Assembly (NCBI GenBank): GCA_003245675.1
Contig: QKCN01000041.1
Span: 1-42,641, forward strand
Origin: Bacteriovoracaceae bacterium
GTDB lineage: Bacteria; Bdellovibrionota; Bacteriovoracia; Bacteriovoracales; Bacteriovoracaceae
DNA: 42,641 bases
Direction: 5' to 3'
The notes under the pieces are model-generated. The model worked only from the letters and a program-made list of their open reading frames with translations, ran no database searches and was not told where the DNA came from. Within the stretch, counting starts at the first letter, position 1, and every line of letters begins with the position of its first letter. Shown here in pieces: positions 24,657-32,364 of this stretch. The translations under genes and the position numbers were made by a program.

Positions 24657-24773
24657 TAGAGACCCCTTTGTTTGTGCGGCGTGTCAATATATCCTAAAAT
24701 TGGATAAGGAGTTGAAAAAAAAGAGGAATTGTAAAAACTACAGGACTGAGGGTGGAATTCCGATAAGTTAGCC

Positions 24774-25358
24774 ATGCGTATTTTATACGGACTTATCATA
24801 TTATCTTTTGTTATTTCAGGCACTTGCTGGGCCGTCTATGGTTATCAGGACTGTTCAGATTGGCTTGTAAAACGTCCTCAGAGGGGCGTAGAGATTGAGG
24901 GAGAGTATATTGAGGGATGGCATGGGGTTAAGGCCGATGGGCTCATAAAGGACGGTGAGGACATTGTCCAAAAGATTGTAAATACAAAGCAATTTAAGGC
25001 CCATGATGCCGTTTATGGCAAAGCCTTGTACTTTTATAGTCATCGCCCTGAAAATCCCGATTATTATCCTTTTGCAGCTTGGATTCATTTTCGCGTGAAG
25101 AAAGAGACTTTCTTACAGAAGGGATGGAGTGCTTTGCTTTCGACACCCAAGGGGCGTGTTTCGCCAGAGAGGTTAGTTCCGGCAGAGGGAAGCCTCGATG
25201 ATATGATGGATATTGAAGTACTCGATGTTTTTTGGAACGAAAAAGAGATTCAAAAAGCGCGTAAAATCTATTTTGATACTTATAAGCGCGATGGTTACGA
25301 GCTTCCAGATTCTTATCAAAATATGGGGCAAAGAGTAGACGAAAGCTGGCCAGATTAG
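24774..25358 (+). CDS. Exported protein of unknown function
   Basis: A 194-aa protein with an N-terminal hydrophobic segment and a signal-peptide-like end (TCWA, about 20). The mature part is rich in Tyr, Trp and acidic residues, with GVEIEGEYIEGWHG, HDAVYGKALYFYSHRPENP and FAAWIHFRVKKETF. The HDAVYGKALYF segment faintly recalls ADP-ribosyltransferase-like folds, but I would not assign it. No strong Shine-Dalgarno precedes ATG 24774. It is followed 13 nt later by the next gene, so they may form an operon through 27073. Confidence 0.55.
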   Translation: MRILYGLIILSFVISGTCWAVYGYQDCSDWLVKRPQRGVEIEGEYIEGWHGVKADGLIKDGEDIVQKIVNTKQFKAHDAVYGKALYFYSHRPENPDYYPFAAWIHFRVKKETFLQKGWSALLSTPKGRVSPERLVPAEGSLDDMMDIEVLDVFWNEKEIQKARKIYFDTYKRDGYELPDSYQNMGQRVDESWPD

Positions 25359-25371
25359 TATCATCCCTTGG

Positions 25372-26001
25372 ATGCTTAAGTATTTAATTTCTTTATCAAT
25401 TTTTCTCGTTCTTGGAACAAGTCTTTATCTTTTTAAAGATGAGATCTTTTTTTTGCAAAAAATAACAGAGATTCAATCGGCCGAAGAGTTAAGTGGAAAA
25501 TTTATTTCCTATGCCACGAAACTCGAAGGAGCTCAGCGCTTGCAGCTAGCATCACTTAAGCAAACAGAAATTTTTGAAAAAATCTCCAAGAAGAAAGTAC
25601 TGTGGGACAGACTCAAACTCCCCGACGTGGTGGTGCGTGCCGAAGTTCCAGTGGAGTACTTTTACTATTTAGACCTTAACGATCGATGGGAATTTACTCT
25701 TAAAGACAATGTGTTGCGCGTGCGCATTCCGCCTATAAAAAATTTAACACCAGCCTTGAATTTGGATGAACTTAAATTTTCCGTAGAGCAAGGAAGCTTT
25801 TTGCGCAATGAAAAGCAGGTGTTAGAGGAACTTAGGCAAACTCTTATGGGACTTCTAAATGACAAGGCTCGAGAAAATCAAATCCTGATTCGCGAAGTCT
25901 TAAAGAAAAATGCAGAAGCTTTTATTCGCAACTGGTTGATTCGAGATTATGGAGAAAGAGAGTTGATCATCCAAATTATTCTTGCTGACGAGGAAGTTTA
26001 A
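25372..26001 (+). CDS. Membrane-anchored protein resembling DUF4230
   Basis: A 209-aa protein with one N-terminal hydrophobic segment (YLISLSIFLVLGTSLYLF) and the remainder facing outward. VVVRAEVPVEYFYYLDLNDRWEFTLKDNVLRVRIPP recalls the core of DUF4230 proteins ('..y.vDL......i....i.v..P.p'), followed by helices rich in charged residues. The similarity is by eye only. It ends 1 nt before the serine protease start, whose ribosome site GAGGAAG lies in its last codons, so the two are cotranscribed. Function unknown. Confidence 0.55.
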   Translation: MLKYLISLSIFLVLGTSLYLFKDEIFFLQKITEIQSAEELSGKFISYATKLEGAQRLQLASLKQTEIFEKISKKKVLWDRLKLPDVVVRAEVPVEYFYYLDLNDRWEFTLKDNVLRVRIPPIKNLTPALNLDELKFSVEQGSFLRNEKQVLEELRQTLMGLLNDKARENQILIREVLKKNAEAFIRNWLIRDYGERELIIQIILADEEV

Positions 26002-26002
26002 A

Positions 26003-27073
26003 ATGAAAATTTTGTTGTTCTTTCTTTTTTCCTTCTCTCTTTTTGCGCAGAATAAGGCCGTTATTGGTCCGCTTGATTGGACCGATATTGCTAGCTTTGA
26101 AGAGGACAGCTTAGAGCGCAAAGCTGCCCTCCCTGTGGCTAACTTACACATCCCCGCTAAAGGCTCTCGTTGTACTGGGTTTCTTGTCGCTCCTGATGTT
26201 CTCATGACTAATAATCATTGCATTAAATCCCAAGAAGAGGCTGTCGGTGCCAATGCTGATTTTCTTTATTTGGAAGAAAATTCTTCTGTGGATAATTATG
26301 ATTGTTCCACTCTTTTGGCAACTGATGCAACGAACGATTATGCTTTGCTGTATTGCCAAGGAAACCCTTCGCGTCTTTATGGTCAAGTGACTTTTGGTTT
26401 AGAGCCTGTGTCTGCTTATGACAAAGTTTGGGTGATTCAGCAAAATTGTGATTACCCTTACCATTCCGATTGTGCCAAAACTCAGAAAATAGCAGGGGGG
26501 GCAATCACCGATATCAAAAGCCGTGGAACAGAGATTGAGTACGCTCATTCTGCAGATACTCTTTGGGGCTCATCGGGCAGTCCCATGTTTGATCAAGCTT
26601 TTCGTGTCGTTGGTCTTCATCATTTAAGTTCGGGTACCGATCGCTATGGTCGAGGTTACTACAATATGTCTCGACCTATTACTTTGGTTTTAAAATCGGC
26701 CTTGGAAAAATTACCGAACCTTCCTCTTGATATTCCCCATTCATTTTTTGAGTTTCTTCCCGTCAATGCGCAAAACGATAGTTTTGAGCGCGCAAGTAAT
26801 TTGGCATTTAAACGGCAGAGCTTTTTTACTGCGGCCCTCGACCAAACGAGTCCCGTTGACTACTTGAAGCTAAGTGTATCACGTGAAAAAAAATTGTGGA
26901 TTCGCGCACATCATTTTGAGATGGAGGACCTGAAAATCACTCTTTTTGATGAGCACAAGAAACAAGTGACTTCCTCTTCTTTGTTCTATGGTGAGACTAG
27001 CATTACGCTTCCTAGAGGAAAGTTCTTTTTGGAACTTCGCTCTTTGGGGCGTGGTCGGTATTATCTCTATTAA
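26003..27073 (+). CDS. Secreted V8-like serine protease with C-terminal PPC domain
   Basis: A 356-aa protein with a 16-residue signal peptide (LFAQ). The trypsin-fold triad is visible: CTGFLVAPDVLMTNNHC with His72, ATNDYALLYC with Asp112, and LWGSSGSPMFD with Ser191. The short S1B form resembles staphylococcal V8 and other glutamyl endopeptidase relatives. Residues from about 255 (NDSFERASNLAF ... RGKFFLELRSLGRGRYYLY) match the bacterial pre-peptidase C-terminal beta-sandwich. ATG 26003 has a good GAGGAAG site, better than the TTG at 25982. Likely secreted for digestion of external protein. Confidence 0.88.
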   Translation: MKILLFFLFSFSLFAQNKAVIGPLDWTDIASFEEDSLERKAALPVANLHIPAKGSRCTGFLVAPDVLMTNNHCIKSQEEAVGANADFLYLEENSSVDNYDCSTLLATDATNDYALLYCQGNPSRLYGQVTFGLEPVSAYDKVWVIQQNCDYPYHSDCAKTQKIAGGAITDIKSRGTEIEYAHSADTLWGSSGSPMFDQAFRVVGLHHLSSGTDRYGRGYYNMSRPITLVLKSALEKLPNLPLDIPHSFFEFLPVNAQNDSFERASNLAFKRQSFFTAALDQTSPVDYLKLSVSREKKLWIRAHHFEMEDLKITLFDEHKKQVTSSSLFYGETSITLPRGKFFLELRSLGRGRYYLY

Positions 27074-27140
27074 TTAGTCTTATTTCTTTTTTGTAATGAT
27101 AGGGTCTTTTTTTGCACTTAACTAAGTGGAGGAAGATTTT

Positions 27141-27851
27141 ATGAAAAAGAAAATTTATAAGGCCAATGATAGAGGTCAAACGCAGCTCTCTTGGCTAGAT
27201 GGGCGACATTATTTCAGTTTTGGCGATTACTATGATCCCAAAAACATGGGGTTTGGTAGCTTGCGTGTGATTAATGATGATCGTGTTGCTCCCCATTCTG
27301 GATTTGAGACCCATCCTCATGCAAATATGGAAATCATCACCGTGCCGCTGCGAGGGACTTTGACCCATAATGATAGCACTGATCATCGAGGTGACATTAG
27401 GGCCGGCGATGTTCAAGTGATGACGGCCGGAGAAGGTATCTTGCACTCAGAGCACAATTTGACCGCAGAAGAGATTGAGCTCTTTCAGATTTGGATTCAG
27501 CCGAGAGAGAAAAATCTGACACCTCGCTATGACCAAAAAACATTCAGAGATAAGCGCCAGCCAAATGTTTTTCAACTCTTGATTTCTCCAGACGGTAGAC
27601 TCGATTCTCTAAAAATTGAGCAGAACGCTTATATTTCTTGGATTGATTTAGAGCAAGGTGACTTTGCCCTCTATGAAAAATGGGAGGAGGCAAATGGCAT
27701 TTTTGTTTTAAATGTCAGTGGCAAGCTAGAGCTTGAAGGAGGGGTACTGCTTTATCCCCGCGACGCCATTGCCCTTGAGGAATTCCAAGAAAGATTGGAT
27801 ATTAAAGCGAGAGAGGCTTCATCTCTTTTGGTTATTGAGATTCCCCTTTAA
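27141..27851 (+). CDS. Pirin-family protein (quercetinase-like cupin)
   Basis: A 236-aa two-cupin protein. The N-terminal cupin has the metal-binding residues APHSGFETHPHANMEIITVPLRG and later EGILHSEHNL, as in E. coli YhhW and human pirin. The protein starts with KANDRGQ...WLDGRHYFSFGDYYDP, the usual pirin opening. ATG 27141 is preceded by GTGGAGGAAG; a GTG at 27126 is inside that site and is unlikely. Some pirins cleave quercetin and others are regulators, so the role here is open. The last 20 nt overlap the convergent radical SAM gene. Confidence 0.93.
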   Translation: MKKKIYKANDRGQTQLSWLDGRHYFSFGDYYDPKNMGFGSLRVINDDRVAPHSGFETHPHANMEIITVPLRGTLTHNDSTDHRGDIRAGDVQVMTAGEGILHSEHNLTAEEIELFQIWIQPREKNLTPRYDQKTFRDKRQPNVFQLLISPDGRLDSLKIEQNAYISWIDLEQGDFALYEKWEEANGIFVLNVSGKLELEGGVLLYPRDAIALEEFQERLDIKAREASSLLVIEIPL

Positions 27852-28707
27852 CTCGTTGACGAGAAAAAGTACAACGCTGACAAAGTGAGGAATTATTTAA
27901 AACTTGAGAGGCGTCTTGTTTGAGCTCGACGAGTTTGGGAAAGATTTCCTCAAAGGATCCTAGCTTATTAACTCCGAGGTAGTCGAGACAGCAGGGCACA
28001 ACCGCACCATCAGACAAGACCGCCATTTGCGTGTGAAAACCATAGCAGTGAATTTGGTTTCCCAAGTATTTATCGTCTAAGGAGGGCCAATGAAAAGGCG
28101 TATCTTGATGGAGATAGATACGATCCTTAATTCTTTTTCCTTTGCCTAAACGTATTTCCACATTGGGATTGAGACTTACGCCAAAGGTCTTTTCGATCAG
28201 AGAGAGAACTTTTTGTTGTAAATCCTTGGAGTTTTCATCTTTATTTAAATTCCAGAGGCGGAGGTTGATATACACTTCTGGCTTTTGTGAGGAGAGTTTC
28301 TGGCAGAAGGAAAAGACCTCTTTCAGTCTTTTATCTATTTCTTGCTCTCTTTCAGTGAGTCCATGGAGGGAGAAGTTGATTTGTTTGAGAAAAGAAAAAT
28401 TTAAAAGTTCATCTTGGTATTTTGTGATTTGACTTCCATTAGTCACTAAAAAGAGTTTCATTTCTTCTTGTTCTAAGCATTTGAGGAGGTCGGGGAAGCG
28501 GGAATGCAAAAGAGGTTCTCCTAAAACGTGAAAAGTCATTTCTTCAAAAAGAGGGCGAGCGAGCACGACTAATTTTTTAAAGCGCTCCAGGGGCATTTCT
28601 TCGAATTTTCTGGGCGATTTGGGACAAAAAGAGCAGTGCCAATTACAAATATTGGTTATCTCGGCGTAAAGACGTTGAAAGGGCTTGGAATCATTGGCCT
28701 TTGTCAT
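27832..28707 (-). CDS. Radical SAM protein with SPASM-like C-terminal cluster
   Basis: A 291-aa cytoplasmic iron-sulphur protein. EITNICNWHCSFCP carries the radical SAM motif Cys21-x3-Cys25-x2-Cys28, followed by HVLGEPLLH and FLVTNGS strands of the TIM-barrel. The C-terminus has further Cys (HCYGFHTQM, VPCCLDYLG, SLCQRC) that fit an extra SPASM/twitch cluster. Such proteins modify peptides, sugars or cofactors, but no precursor peptide was found here. The frame extends upstream to TTG 28767; neither start has a clear ribosome site, so ATG 28707 is a choice, not proven. It diverges from the papain-family protease gene. Confidence 0.82.
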   Translation of the reverse strand: MTKANDSKPFQRLYAEITNICNWHCSFCPKSPRKFEEMPLERFKKLVVLARPLFEEMTFHVLGEPLLHSRFPDLLKCLEQEEMKLFLVTNGSQITKYQDELLNFSFLKQINFSLHGLTEREQEIDKRLKEVFSFCQKLSSQKPEVYINLRLWNLNKDENSKDLQQKVLSLIEKTFGVSLNPNVEIRLGKGKRIKDRIYLHQDTPFHWPSLDDKYLGNQIHCYGFHTQMAVLSDGAVVPCCLDYLGVNKLGSFEEIFPKLVELKQDASQVLNNSSLCQRCTFSRQRVKGESQ

Positions 28708-28785
28708 GGGCGCAGTATGCCCGAAGGCAAGGAGCAAAGCAAGGTAATCTTTGACGAACTGGGCCAAAAATCGTAGAAAAGAGGA

Positions 28786-29592
28786 ATGATTTATAAAACA
28801 ATTTTACTGTTTTTTTATTCCCTTTCGGCCCTTGCTTCTTGGCAATACAATTCTTTCGATCCCGTTCCGGAAGTTTCCTTTTTATCTGATTTTCAAAAAG
28901 GAAGGCCGGCCCTTTTATATACTCCTTCTATTTTTCAGGATTACCCTAGGCGTCTGGACTGGTCCTCTTATGCCGGGCCTGTTGTTTATCAAGGGCATTG
29001 TAATTCTTGTGTTGCCTTTGCTTCTGTTGCGACGTTGGAGACTCTGGTGAGTCTTAAAGAAGGGCGGCAGATTGATTTATCAGAGCAATTTGTCTGGTCT
29101 TGTGGTGCTAAGCGAACTTGCCCGCAAGGCTGGAGTCCCACTTCTGCCGTTATTTTCTTAAGTAGCAAAGGAACTGTTTCAGAGTTTTGTATGCCCTATG
29201 AGTCAGTAGAGGGAAAAGATATCGAGTGTTCCCAGCGCTGCGCTTCTTGGGAAGATGAAATTGTAAAGATTGAAAGCTATAAGCAAATATCAGGACACTT
29301 TGTTTTAAAACTGGATGAAGTGGTTGCGGCCTTGCAAGATGGACCCATCTTGGGCAAGATGACTGTCTATGAGGACTTCAAATACTACAAGTCTGGAATC
29401 TATGAGCACCTTTCTGGCAAAAGGCTAGGAGGTCATTCTGTTAGCATTATGGGCTATGACCTCGATGAAGGATACTTCATTGCCAAAAATAGCTGGGGAA
29501 CTCAATGGGGAGAAGGTGGCTATTTTCGCATCAAGATCACCGATGAGTCAGGTTTAGGGGCAGGTTCTTATCAGTTCACCCTTAAACAATAA
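28786..29592 (+). CDS. Secreted papain-family (C1A) cysteine protease
   Basis: A 268-aa protein with a signal peptide of about 17 residues. The full papain catalytic set is present: oxyanion Gln69 and nucleophile Cys75 (YQGHCNSCVAFAS), His217 (GGHSVSIMGY), Asn235 (KNSWGTQWGEGGYF). The usual Trp after the nucleophile is Val. There is little room for an inhibitory propeptide between signal and mature domain, so folding control is unusual or supplied in trans. Disulphide Cys are plentiful. It is alone on the plus strand and overlaps RapA tail to tail by 11 nt. External proteolysis is likely. Confidence 0.9.
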   Translation: MIYKTILLFFYSLSALASWQYNSFDPVPEVSFLSDFQKGRPALLYTPSIFQDYPRRLDWSSYAGPVVYQGHCNSCVAFASVATLETLVSLKEGRQIDLSEQFVWSCGAKRTCPQGWSPTSAVIFLSSKGTVSEFCMPYESVEGKDIECSQRCASWEDEIVKIESYKQISGHFVLKLDEVVAALQDGPILGKMTVYEDFKYYKSGIYEHLSGKRLGGHSVSIMGYDLDEGYFIAKNSWGTQWGEGGYFRIKITDESGLGAGSYQFTLKQ

Positions 29593-32278
29593 AACGCAGC
29601 GAATCTAAGCGCAATTGAGCCCTTTTTAAGCATTCCGTTAGCCTTTCCTTTTGGTCTTTCAAAAGATAAATCTCGCTTTCACTGATGTTATTGGCCTTTG
29701 CTTTTAGAGCGTCTAGGCGTTCAATTTCTTGTTCTAGGGATTTTTGCATTTGGGCCGTTGCTTCTATCACAAGTTGTTGGGCTGTTTTGTCAGCTTCTTT
29801 TTCGGCCAAATGCAGAAGGCTTTTCAGTTTGGATTTGGGAATCTGGGCCGCCGCTTTCATCAAGCTCTCAGGAGCATCTTCTAGGCGAGGGTCGAGGTCT
29901 TCCTTGCTCCACTTATTTGAAAAATTTTCGCCATCTTTACTTAGGAGAATGCGAATTTTTTGGGGAGGGAAATAGCGTGTCGCTTGCAATTCGTGAGAAC
30001 TCACGATGTGCAAGAGGAAAAAGCATTCTACGAAAGTACTACTGCCAGCTTTGGCCGCCTTGCGAGTTTGTAAAGTTGCATTGCCGAAATCTTCTGCGAG
30101 GATGAGATCAATAATGCCCATGACCATGGGGTGATCCCAAGTCATAAAAACATAATCTTCGCGTTCGAGAGCTTTGGTGCGAGAGAAGGTTAGACTCATA
30201 CCTTCTGCGGAGAGACAGGGGAAGTGGGGCACAAACATATTGTCACTGGGGCGAATGAAAATGGTATCTTTGCAGATTTCTTCGACATCAATACCAAAAA
30301 GGTGAAAGACGCGGTCTAAAAAAAGAGGAAGCTCTGGATCGTCAGATTTTTCTTTAATTGTCTGAACGATCGTTTGGGCCTTTTCTTTGTTAAAAGAGTT
30401 GATCTCAATAAGAGTATCTTTACCTTCTTCTTCCTGTTTGAGACTGGCGCGATGAAATTCTTTGGTTCTACAGAGAAGGTTCTCAAATTTTTCTCCCCAG
30501 AAATCTTCCACGTTTTCAAAAGCGAAATGGAGTTCTTCTTGAAACTGGCGGTAGGCATTCATGGCGTGAGGAGCGGCTTTTTCAAAGGCATTAAGTCCTT
30601 GTCCATACCAGTTGAGTAAGAATTCTTCCCAAGAGTTTTCTAGATAAGGCAAATGGATGAGTACATCTTCTTTTTGGCCAATGCGGTCAAGGCGTCCAAT
30701 TCTTTGTTCCAAGAGGTCAGGGTTAAGGGGAAGGTCAAAGAGCACGAGATCATGGGCAAATTCAAAGTTTCGCCCCTCACTGCCAATCTCTGTACACAAA
30801 AGCAAATTGGCCCCCTCGGGGTCCGCAAAATAGGCAGCTTGTCGATCGCGTGCGAGCAAAGTTAGTTCGCTGTGAAAAAGGGCGATCTTGTGACCTGATG
30901 CCAATCTTTTTAGGTCTTGTTCTAACTTCATAATCTTCTTTTTAGAACGGCAGATCAGAAGAATTTTTTGGTGGCGGCGGTTTTCTAAAAATTGGGCAAG
31001 CCAGAGCAAGCGCAATTTATAGGAAGAAGAGTTTAGAAGATCGTCGTCTTCCTGATTGGTATAGGGGATTTTTCTTTTACTTTCAATTTGTAAGGGATAG
31101 CTGTGCAAAATACGCCGCGGGAAAAAATTATAGATGTTTTCCATGGCCTTGCGTGTGTTTTTAAAGAAGATTCTTCCTGTACTGTGATGGTCGACTAGCT
31201 CCTGTAGACGTTCTTGTTCTTCTTTTTTGTTGAGTAGGTTTTTGGCCACTTCTGTCATTTTTTTTGAATGCTCATATCCTTTGAGGAATTCCTGGTATGA
31301 GGAAAAGCGTTGCGGGTCGAGCAGCTTGAGCCTCAGAAAATGTCCTTCTAAGCCTAACATTTCTGGAGTGGCCGTAAGAAGAAGAAGTCCCGGAGTCTTT
31401 TGAGAAAGTGCTTCTAAAAGTGGATAATGGGGCTTTTCGGGATCACTGTATTTATGAGCTTCATCGACGATTAGGAGATCCCAGTTGGCTTCTTTTGCCA
31501 TCTTGGCCGCAATCTCGGAGTAGGCCAATAGGTTAAAACTTGCGATAACCAGTTCAGAGTCTTCAAAGGGATTTGCCCCTTTTTCGAGTTCGACCTGCTC
31601 GTTGACAACTGAAAAGGAGAGATTGTATTTGCGAAACATTTCCACAAACCATTGATAGCAAAGTGTATTAGGTACGATTATGAGGACGCGCCTCACTCGT
31701 TCAGTGAGCACAAGACGATGGAGAATAAGACCCGCTTCAATTGTTTTGCCAAGGCCAACTTCATCGGCCAATAAGGCGCGTGGAAGAGGGCGATTGCAGA
31801 TCTTCTCTGCTAAATAAAGCTGGTGGTCAATAAGGGATATGCGTGGCCCGATGAGTCCTCGATAGGGATCACTTTGTAATTTCATTTTGAGATTGAGACA
31901 GCTTTGGCGTAATTCAAATCGCGTGAACGAGTCACTTGTCATGTTGAGAATCTTTTCTTCAGGGCTATGAAAGTTTACAGAGTCAGATAAATCAATTTCT
32001 AAGATTTTTTCATGGGACTCATGTCCATAATAAGTTCGAAGTCCTTGATCATCTTCTTCAATATGTGTCACCGAAAAGTGCAGCCCTTGATTGGAAGAGA
32101 TTTCATCACCTTTTTCAAATAGAATTCTTTTTAGGGGGGCAGTACGCAAACCATAGCGGCGCAGTTGACGAGAGACGGGAAAAGAAAGTTGAATATTTTT
32201 GTCTTCGACTTCAATGACAATTCCAAGCCCCAGTTCAGGCTCGGCCAAACTCATATAACGTTGTCCTTTGGCGATCAT
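29582..32278 (-). CDS. rapA: RNA polymerase-associated SNF2-type ATPase RapA
   Basis: An 898-aa cytoplasmic protein that recycles RNA polymerase in the known family. The N-terminal Tudor-like part is at about 1-110. SNF2 motor motifs follow: LLADEVGLGKTIEAGL (Walker A 175-179), VDEAH (about 270), LLLTATPE, the C-lobe with LLLCTEIGSEGRNFEFAHDLVLFDLPLNPDLLEQRIGRLDRIGQ, and a long RapA-type C-terminus. It is slightly shorter than E. coli RapA (968). The start ATG 32278 is the first in frame. Its end overlaps the C1A protease gene. Confidence 0.92.
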   Translation of the reverse strand: MIAKGQRYMSLAEPELGLGIVIEVEDKNIQLSFPVSRQLRRYGLRTAPLKRILFEKGDEISSNQGLHFSVTHIEEDDQGLRTYYGHESHEKILEIDLSDSVNFHSPEEKILNMTSDSFTRFELRQSCLNLKMKLQSDPYRGLIGPRISLIDHQLYLAEKICNRPLPRALLADEVGLGKTIEAGLILHRLVLTERVRRVLIIVPNTLCYQWFVEMFRKYNLSFSVVNEQVELEKGANPFEDSELVIASFNLLAYSEIAAKMAKEANWDLLIVDEAHKYSDPEKPHYPLLEALSQKTPGLLLLTATPEMLGLEGHFLRLKLLDPQRFSSYQEFLKGYEHSKKMTEVAKNLLNKKEEQERLQELVDHHSTGRIFFKNTRKAMENIYNFFPRRILHSYPLQIESKRKIPYTNQEDDDLLNSSSYKLRLLWLAQFLENRRHQKILLICRSKKKIMKLEQDLKRLASGHKIALFHSELTLLARDRQAAYFADPEGANLLLCTEIGSEGRNFEFAHDLVLFDLPLNPDLLEQRIGRLDRIGQKEDVLIHLPYLENSWEEFLLNWYGQGLNAFEKAAPHAMNAYRQFQEELHFAFENVEDFWGEKFENLLCRTKEFHRASLKQEEEGKDTLIEINSFNKEKAQTIVQTIKEKSDDPELPLFLDRVFHLFGIDVEEICKDTIFIRPSDNMFVPHFPCLSAEGMSLTFSRTKALEREDYVFMTWDHPMVMGIIDLILAEDFGNATLQTRKAAKAGSSTFVECFFLLHIVSSHELQATRYFPPQKIRILLSKDGENFSNKWSKEDLDPRLEDAPESLMKAAAQIPKSKLKSLLHLAEKEADKTAQQLVIEATAQMQKSLEQEIERLDALKAKANNISESEIYLLKDQKERLTECLKRAQLRLDSLRFIV

Positions 32279-32299
32279 TATAATAATTCTCCATAACTC

Positions 32300-32333
32300 A
32301 AGAAGGGAAAAGTCTTATGACTTTTCCCTTCTT
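32300..32333. terminator. Strong hairpin between rapA and the 870-aa repeat-protein gene
   Basis: AAGAAGGGAAAAGTC and GACTTTTCCCTTCTT form a perfect 15-bp stem around TTAT. Both adjoining genes are on the minus strand, so it should end transcription of the 870-aa protein gene (stop at 32365). The longest T-run follows on the plus strand (CTTTTTTA), so it is bidirectional or mainly blocks antisense transcription. Confidence 0.75.
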
Positions 32334-32364
32334 TTTTACTCGTCCTTTTCTGTTTTGTTAAGGC

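Noticed and set aside
24774..25358. ADP-ribosyltransferase toxin based on an HDAVYGKALYF segment.
   Set aside because: The R-S-E or H-Y-E catalytic pattern cannot be traced through the protein, so only an uncharacterised exported protein is claimed.
27832..28707. RiPP-type peptide maturation cluster based on the radical SAM/SPASM protein.
   Set aside because: No small precursor peptide, transporter or export gene adjoins it; neighbours are pirin and a papain-family protease.
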